A stretch of 10,406 nucleotides of DNA. Origin: Halocafeteria seosinensis (taxonomy: Eukaryota > Sar > Bigyra > Bicosoecida). The stretch is taken from assembly GCA_001687465.1 (NCBI GenBank), contig LVLI01001792.1:1-10406 (forward strand), in the 5' to 3' direction. The notes beneath the pieces were generated by a model that was given only the letters and a program-made list of their open reading frames with translations, was not told where the DNA came from and made no database searches. Below, piece by piece: positions 9,401 to 10,406 of this stretch (the stretch's first letter is position 1; every line of letters starts with the position of its first letter). Both the position numbers and the translations under genes were made by a program.

Positions 9401-10406
9401 ACCCAGTGGTGCTACGGCGAACTCGCCATCTGCGACCGCTTCTAGAGGTCATGGAGATGCATCGGTTTCGCCAGCAGCGGGGAGTGCTTCCAGAACCCGC
9501 ACGGTTACGCCTTCACCAACTGTCACGCCGACTGTTACCCCAACTCGCTCAAGGAATCCTTCTGTGACTGCCACCTCGACTGTTCTTCCCAGTAATCTGC
9601 ATCCTCCAGCTATTACCAACAGGCCCATGCTGGACCCGCTTGAAACGTTGTTCAGAATAAGCTTCAACATGCCTACTAACCGAGCAAACCTAGGCATCCG
9701 CTTTGAGTGTCTGGACTTAATCTTCTCTGATATTGGTAGCCGGGCAAATGTCTTCGACAAGTGTACTTGGCAAGATCCGCGAACGTTGCTTGTTCTGCTT
9801 CGGTCACCAAACGTAGATCGTGAGGAATTTGGTACCACTGTTGGCACAGGAACTAATATCACGGTGCGTGGAGGCATGATTCAACGTCAAGGCGGCTCAG
9901 TAGCTATGCCGGAGACAGCTGTCCAACTTGGTGCCCCCGATTCCACTCCTGATGTTGATTTCTTTGTCGATTTCCAGCGGGTGATCTCTAATTGCGGTGA
10001 CCAAGATATCCAAGTTACTTCCGTTGTAGGAGATGGGAGGAAAGAGGGAATCAGTTGGGAGTGGAATCTCGAGGCTGTAGTCCAATTCGGCGGGGCTAAC
10101 ATAACTAACTCTCAGAGGGTTTCAGGCACCCACAAGAATGTTTCGTCCGCCACCTCGAGGAACCAAGACTTCCTATTTCTGTCCCGGGAGCAACTCGTCG
10201 GAGGGGCAATCTACAAGATACAACTTCAGGGATCAAACGAGTTTGGAAGCGTGCATGAGAAACTGATAGAATTCGAGGTACTCGATTATTTGTCTCCATC
10301 GGTGGTCTTTGAACAACTTCCAAACACTCAGTTCCCTGCTTCTGCTGGAGCGGTTTTCGAAGCGTCTGTGGGCATCGATCAATGCCAAGACCAGACCACC
10401 CAGCTC
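327..10406 (+). CDS. giant secreted modular beta-helix (GLUG-like repeat) protein, 3' end outside window
   Basis: The frame is open from the start to the window edge: 3,360 residues from Met327, partial at the C-terminus. Order: signal peptide (residues 1-26), seven homologous beta-helix modules (37-442, 518-902, 939-1331, 1339-1740, 1777-2165, 2186-2603, 2623-3007), a Ser/Thr/Pro stalk (3008-3101) and a non-repeat, possibly REJ-like region (3102-3360). The turns match the GLUG pattern known from adhesins (GGIxG...NCYSTGxIxG), which supports a secreted or cell-surface structural or adhesive role; no catalytic motif was recognised. Met327 was chosen because A at -3 gives better start context and a classic short positively charged signal-peptide n-region follows. 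ATG309, in frame and the first AUG, has T at -3 and would add six residues. The stop at 285-287 rules out extension without splicing. No gene symbol can be given. The ligand is unknown, and a membrane anchor, if any, lies beyond the window. Confidence 0.9.
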   Translation, partial: MKPISRNLLPVIALGAAAISVPMVVASSGDLRTEEKCIHVDSSNGKLLQTCDIHWKDNGYTNVDHITLERNEVFDGQNFTIDLNGMNSFQGVFSINNTVTTLDDAPLIKRVHTLGGTTDDSAGFITRPGQKFLKLVGCSSTGRIGGTESGGIAAATSGLEGGEVLIQQSYSTGKITGTGAGGVIGGSAGFAGGRVTINKCHSTGDMEGRGAGGLCGRKAAEKRAGETASRVYVTQSYTTGAITARFGGGILGQQCSSSGGFVKVSQSYTTGNITTFGSGGIAGASAGDVGTLRIENCYTTGHVAKSAHETPEMAMEAGGICGTYVGLNGGSVFIEDCYILSRDNGSTFMIGGISPAGTPPGVEAAHTVGVSYSVHDTRSGETGDALLVERCDANNSLETTGNSGDLHDIRGTLYEAEGHSWNSDVWFVVHNESFPQLRNNAQSYHPKDKLPTVSPLQAPSATTTPSQTHPSSPVLTTNIAFASSSKTATATGTATTSATVAPSASASPRTPPPLDSRCIMRDESGWKLFQTCDIHWKASGLNNSDYIVLQADEVFDGRNFTIDLDDVDGFHGLFTISDQVDSFEAAPLIQNVHIVNGSTAAEGGFIVQSGQRYFKVDHCSSTGEIRGEESGGIAGSKSGYQGHVLIRNCHSTGTLTGDESGGIAGANEGMYGDSFDISNCYSSGAIEGSGAGGICGSSAAAEDYGTVHISYCYSLGRIHGKMSGGIVGSYSAINGGFLRIRECFTTGNISANAAGGIAGQYTGAAGTVELRDSYTVGDIESGTHGSGGICGRDTGYYGGSVSITNVFMLSKAPARTFMIGGLDSQYFLPNIDVYYSVHAAGVSVPDEHHVVDENTNVIGLSLTGNSGYLIDIWGKLYRNVWSSDIWFLSDNDTFPQLRNNPQNLANIGMRPERPTPRPSSSSTPKPTPSPIPRLADSRCIMEQNGDAAESQLVQTCDIHWHSNGYEESDHIVLGRNQVFDGKNFTINLMGINSFEGMFKISDTVSSFEEAPVIRNVHTKSGATANSGGFLVRKDQQYFEVDQCSSTGEVRGDKSGGIIGSRNGHHGGKVLIHNSYSIGNLTGSSVGGIAGEGVGYSDGFVEIVNCSSSGAIEGDLAGGICGSDTGKNDEAEAYITNCFSTGVISGRYSGGIIGGDPNSFGFGGGFNGGFVRVRQCFTTGSIIGDAAGGISGGRAALDARMEIEDSYTAGGVASDSSSAGGICGDNAGYDGTVLIKNVYMLSSSPDKTFMIGGIGGWGEIDVRYAVHSAGSEQSAQDNVADHDSDSLSLTGYSGDLKDIWGQLYETPQSKWSDEIWFVPDNYSFPQLRDNPRGQLDNVRCVERTGGGSRLLQTCHIDWVANGLGSDDYITLGPNQEFDGQNFTINLEGIAEFNGVFRTSGAEEAFENAPVIKNVHTVNGKTAASGGFIVQQGQRFFEVRQCTSNGEIKGEGSGGISGSRTGYNFGEVFIRESHSTGRVTGSGAGGIAGDHGASKQGFLSITNCYSLGSIEGFEAGGICGCDAAEDDSSLVTARSRVYIDKCYSVGVISGTGSGGIVGGDSAYNGGTNYAGGLVRVLQCFTTGNITGIGAGGISGHYTAFAGSVEIKNSYTIGTVEPSSFGTGSICGEESGHDGGSLAIEGVYALSGYPARGFLIGGVSYNSDSEADVNVSYSVYDAGKGSTGAQTMIGENNHARVITLKGNSGNLFDVWGRLYHTSTRMWSDQIWFLPSNQGYPQLRKNPRSAANVPEMPGKPKIRPSPSTTPRPTPSAAPRFRNAPCLSHEYDSDGSKWIQNCDIQWKANGYASNDHIVLEAAETFEGNNFTINLNGVYDFDGLFRISSTVDSFQDAPLIKNVHTINGTTSYDNAFIVQGDQSFFEVDHCSSNGDVSGSGSGGIAGSSVGGDIVIRNSFSMGSLTGTGVGAIVGERACDSGGSVSIINCYSSGTIDGFGAGGICGSDAVPNIYYDAKQQLYISDCYSVGNIRGSGSGGIVGRDSARDGGFLQIQRCFTAGKILGSAAGGISGSLTGFGGYVTIRESYTLGDVAASVGGSGGICGDRTGAGGGSVFLEDVYMLSAPPSRTFLIGGVSLGSSNVSVTFSVHSTHPDRSGPVYLAEKNHALLGNAQGNSGDLRDIKGTLYRQPQHVWSNETWFILDHDSFPLLKQNPQPFSTTAKIPDTRVPALSESDCVGNNEDRTVLFFSCDINWNEAGYAPTESIILGPGQIFDGRNFTVNLDGVNQFKGLFQVSSTVRSLENAPLIRNVHTVNGTTAEEAGFIVQGGQQFFKVEHCSSTGEIRGTKSGGIAGSRSGLARGRAVVRQSHSTGSITGSTAGGIVGDGAGVQRGVVEISGCRSVGNISGSSAGGIVGDGAGVQKGVVEVIGCHSVGAIEGEDAGGICGSEGAGGELYIDKCYSTGTIMGLTSGGIAGGSSFADPGYLRISQCFTMGDIQNSGAGGVCGSRRWSQGTITISNCYTTGDIAPYALSAGGVFGVIVDSSVSLAITNVYMLSRYPSKPFVVGGISVSMYTRPGEVNITYSVHDTGGSTTGPTSLVGRRNGDFRISSQGNSGNLDDIRGQLYQHARQQWSDEIWFTPEAEKFPQLRYNSQPRDHQREVSDFSLSPSNTACLGRHDDGVVVFQSCDIDWGSSGYSNQTHILLEANKTFDGQNFTINLHGMDSFRGLVRVGDSVKSFEDAPLIKNVHTVQGATADDAGFIVQARQRFFRVQHCSSTGEIRGLGSGGIAGSKIGHTDGRIHIEESRATGAISGRGSGGIVGMEAGSDGGLIEISGSYSLGGISGDEAGGIGGAATGRGVSSRVFVNSCYSGGNIAGYGAGGIVGASSAYYDGFLCISQCFTVGDILSSSSGGISGRETGWSGTVQLEDSYTTGSVRASYDTGGICGGETAGDGGSVFINHVYMLSTNQVAMIGEISHSGAEMKALIVNSSVHSTPSDVTGLEHIIGSNYWHGDEHVNIVGNSGDLKDILGKLYHGWSTEVWYIPDDNSFPQLRSNPQSASAVRDRQRGIQSPSPIPSGATANSPSATASRGHGDASVSPAAGSASRTRTVTPSPTVTPTVTPTRSRNPSVTATSTVLPSNLHPPAITNRPMLDPLETLFRISFNMPTNRANLGIRFECLDLIFSDIGSRANVFDKCTWQDPRTLLVLLRSPNVDREEFGTTVGTGTNITVRGGMIQRQGGSVAMPETAVQLGAPDSTPDVDFFVDFQRVISNCGDQDIQVTSVVGDGRKEGISWEWNLEAVVQFGGANITNSQRVSGTHKNVSSATSRNQDFLFLSREQLVGGAIYKIQLQGSNEFGSVHEKLIEFEVLDYLSPSVVFEQLPNTQFPASAGAVFEASVGIDQCQDQTTQL
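435..1652 (+). repeat. beta-helix module 1 (406 aa)
   Basis: The module opens with a Cys pair (435 and the Cys of QTCDIHW), followed by VFDGQNFTIDL and the APLIKRVHT strand. Six GLUG-like turns run from 738 to about 1334: CSSTG, SYSTG, CHSTG, SYTTG, SYTTG, CYTTG. The capping turn CYILS...TFMIGG comes next, and the module ends with WNSDVWF and FPQLRNNAQ. Odd points: turns 4 and 5 have Ser where other modules usually have Cys, turn 3 has GGLCG rather than GGICG, turn 6 carries a charged insertion (around HETPEMAME), and the cap is followed by a longer loop. It is one of the most divergent copies, in line with its N-terminal position. Confidence 0.85.
1653..1877 (+). other. linker 1, Ser/Thr/Pro/Ala-rich (75 aa)
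   Basis: This is a low-complexity stretch dominated by Thr, Ser, Pro and Ala, with runs such as TATATGTATTSATVAPSASA. It is the longest inter-module linker. Such composition suits an extended, probably O-glycosylated spacer between folded domains. It ends in DSR just before the first Cys of module 2, the same three residues that precede module 3. Confidence 0.8.
1878..3032 (+). repeat. beta-helix module 2 (385 aa)
   Basis: This copy is close to the consensus and useful as the reference module. It has the Cys pair with QTCDIHW, then FDGRNFTIDL, a FEAAPLIQNVH strand and GGFIVQSGQ. Six turns run from 2181 to 2741: CSSTG, CHSTG, CYSSG, CYSLG, CFTTG, SYTVG. Turns 3 and 6 both carry GGICG. The cap (VFMLS...TFMIGG) follows, then YYSVHAAG, GNSGYLIDIWGKLY, WSSDIWF and FPQLRNNPQ. 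It shares the DSRCIM junction with module 3. Confidence 0.87.
3033..3140 (+). other. linker 2, Pro/Ser/Thr-rich (36 aa)
   Basis: The Pro-rich core STPKPTPSPIPR is flanked by basic residues. It has exactly the same length (36 aa) as linker 4, whose core STTPRPTPSAAPR aligns with it. The two linkers therefore look like copies of one another, carried along when module-plus-linker blocks were duplicated. Confidence 0.78.
3141..4319 (+). repeat. beta-helix module 3 (393 aa)
   Basis: The Cys pair is spaced slightly wider than in other modules, followed by QTCDIHW, FDGKNFTINL and FEEAPVIRNVHT. Six turns lie between 3453 and 4034: CSSTG, SYSIG, CSSSG, CFSTG, CFTTG, SYTAG, with GGICG in turns 3 and 6. 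The cap VYMLS...TFMIGG, a short YAVHSAG segment, GYSGDLKDIWGQLY, WSDEIWF and FPQLRDNPR complete it. Turn 4 has a Gly/Phe-rich insertion (FGFGGGFNGG) that corresponds in position to an insertion in module 4, suggesting the two are sister copies. Turn 1 contains an RGD tripeptide (3474-3482) where other copies have RGE, RGT or RGL. Confidence 0.87.
4341..5546 (+). repeat. beta-helix module 4 (402 aa)
   Basis: The module starts only seven residues (4320-4340) after module 3, with no Pro-rich linker between them. The opening is Cys...QTCHIDW, with His for the usual Asp after the second Cys, then FDGQNFTINL and FENAPVIKNVHT. Six turns run from 4644 to 5243: CTSNG, SHSTG, CYSLG, CYSVG, CFTTG, SYTIG. 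Turn 3 has GGICGC (an additional Cys) and a longer loop, and turn 6 has GSICG instead of GGICG. The cap VYALS...GFLIGG, then YSVYDAG, GNSGNLFDVWGRLY, WSDQIWF and YPQLRKNPR follow. Turn 4 has a GGTNYAGG insertion at the same place as the module 3 insertion. Confidence 0.87.
5547..5654 (+). other. linker 4, Pro/Ser/Thr-rich (36 aa)
   Basis: A Lys/Pro-containing start leads to a Pro-rich core (PSPSTTPRPTPSAAPR) and then the first Cys of module 5. Length and core match linker 2. It is likely an extended, exposed spacer. Confidence 0.78.
5655..6821 (+). repeat. beta-helix module 5 (389 aa)
   Basis: The Cys pair ends in QNCDIQW, followed by FEGNNFTINL (FEG replaces the usual FDG), then FQDAPLIKNVHT. 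Six turns lie between 5964 and 6530: CSSNG, SFSMG, CYSSG, CYSVG, CFTAG, SYTLG, with GGICG in turns 3 and 6. Turn 2 has GAIVG in place of GGIxG. The cap VYMLS...TFLIGG, a FSVHST segment, GNSGDLRDIKGTLY, WSNETWF and FPLLKQNPQ close it. The C-terminal motif is the least typical of the set (FPLLK for FPQLR). A 20-residue linker (6822-6881) leads to module 6. Confidence 0.86.
6882..8135 (+). repeat. beta-helix module 6 (418 aa, one extra turn)
   Basis: The opening is Cys...FFSCDINW, then FDGRNFTVNL and LENAPLIRNVHT. Between 7185 and 7829 it has seven GLUG-like turns instead of six: CSSTG, SHSTG, CRSVG, CHSVG, CYSTG, CFTMG, CYTTG. The additional turn comes from a 93-bp tandem duplication (7302-7487). 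The GGICG Cys is kept in the turn equivalent to turn 3. The equivalent of turn 6 has GGVFG instead, while the preceding turn has GGVCG, so the Cys appears moved by one turn. The cap VYMLS...PFVVGG, YSVHDTG, GNSGNLDDIRGQLY, WSDEIWF and FPQLRYNSQ follow. A 19-residue linker (8136-8192) separates it from module 7. Confidence 0.87.
7302..7487 (+). repeat. 93-bp tandem duplication adding a turn to module 6
   Basis: 7302-7394 and 7395-7487 are two adjacent in-frame 93-bp (31-codon) copies. By direct alignment I count 78 of 93 identical bases, with differences concentrated at the ends; the first 57 bases differ at only five. Each copy encodes GGIVGDGAGVQ(R/K)GVVE. Other modules have only one turn here, so this is a gain in module 6. 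The two copies resemble each other far more than neighbouring turns do, which marks it as the most recent rearrangement seen in the array. Confidence 0.85.
8193..9347 (+). repeat. beta-helix module 7 (385 aa)
   Basis: The last copy in the array opens Cys...QSCDIDW, with FDGQNFTINL and FEDAPLIKNVHT. Six turns lie between 8496 and 9056: CSSTG, SRATG, SYSLG, CYSGG, CFTVG, SYTTG. Turn 3 has GGIGG, losing the Cys that all other modules keep there, while turn 6 retains GGICG. The cap is shortened and altered (VYMLS then AMIGEI, without TF), and the YSVHDAG-like segment reads NSSVHSTP. GNSGDLKDILGKLY, WSTEVWY and FPQLRSNPQ end it. It has drifted more than modules 2-4 in its C-terminal third. Confidence 0.86.
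9348..9629 (+). other. linker 7, long Ser/Thr/Pro stalk (94 aa)
   Basis: This is the longest low-complexity stretch in the protein, with a basic start (VRDRQRG) followed by Ser/Pro/Thr/Ala and a repeated TVTP motif (TVTPSPTVTPTVTPT). It separates the beta-helix array from the non-repeat region downstream. The composition fits an extended stalk that is likely O-glycosylated, holding the array away from a C-terminal anchor or receptor-like part. Confidence 0.8.
9630..10406 (+). other. non-repeat extracellular region, possibly REJ/polycystin-like, partial
   Basis: Residues 3102-3360 have no GLUG turns. Visible elements are a segment around FRISFNMPTNRANLGIRFEC, a CTWQDPRTLLVLL strand, TGTNITVRGGMI, and then Cys...ISWEWNL followed by FLFLSREQLVGGAIYKIQL and SNEFGSVHEKLIEFEVL. 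The sequence Cys, Trp-x-Trp, 'L..eqL..G..Y.i.L...N.fG....F.V' resembles the Ig-like repeats of REJ domains in polycystin-1 and sea urchin egg-jelly receptors. This is family-pattern recognition, not a search result. The alternative is a generic PKD/fibronectin-like beta-sandwich. The region is cut by the window end. Confidence 0.45.

Noticed and set aside
9449-9877. 142-aa open frame on the minus strand
   Set aside because: It is antisense to the Ser/Thr/Pro stalk and the following region. The Val/Gly-rich repeats in it mirror the TVTP codons of the sense strand.

Overview
The window holds the 5' part of one very large protein-coding gene on the + strand, plus about 0.3 kb of upstream flank. 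I translated the frame codon by codon. From the ATG at 327 (or an in-frame ATG at 309) it stays open to the last base at 10406, giving at least 3,360 residues with no stop, no frameshift and no visible intron. No other gene is supported on either strand. The gene runs off the right edge, so its true length and its C-terminus are unknown.

Layout: (1) 1-326 is a non-coding flank with a 10-bp perfect inverted repeat (115-150) and a TGACTCA/TGAGTCA palindrome (248-262). (2) 327-404 encodes a signal peptide. (3) 435-9347 encodes seven homologous modules of about 385-418 residues each. A module has an N-terminal Cys pair, an FDGxNFT strand motif, six GLUG-like glycine-rich turns (seven in module 6), a capping turn (YMLS...TFMIGG) and a C-terminal WSxxIWF...FPQLR motif. 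(4) The modules are joined by Pro/Thr/Ser linkers ranging from 75 residues to almost nothing. (5) A long Ser/Thr/Pro stalk (9348-9629) leads into (6) a non-repeat region (9630-10406) whose pattern suggests a REJ/polycystin-type extracellular domain, cut off by the window end.

The protein is most simply read as a giant secreted or surface-anchored modular protein: seven right-handed beta-helix (parallel solenoid) domains in a row, ahead of a stalk and a receptor-like extracellular region. The substrate or partner cannot be read from sequence.

Organism: the signal peptide, many N-glycosylation sequons, Pro/Thr/Ser linkers, lack of a Shine-Dalgarno sequence and REJ-like region point to a eukaryote. 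A 10-kb stretch without introns and a roughly balanced base composition fit an intron-poor microbial eukaryote such as a unicellular or red alga. A large DNA virus or a bacterium with GLUG-type adhesins cannot be fully excluded. This assignment is inference.
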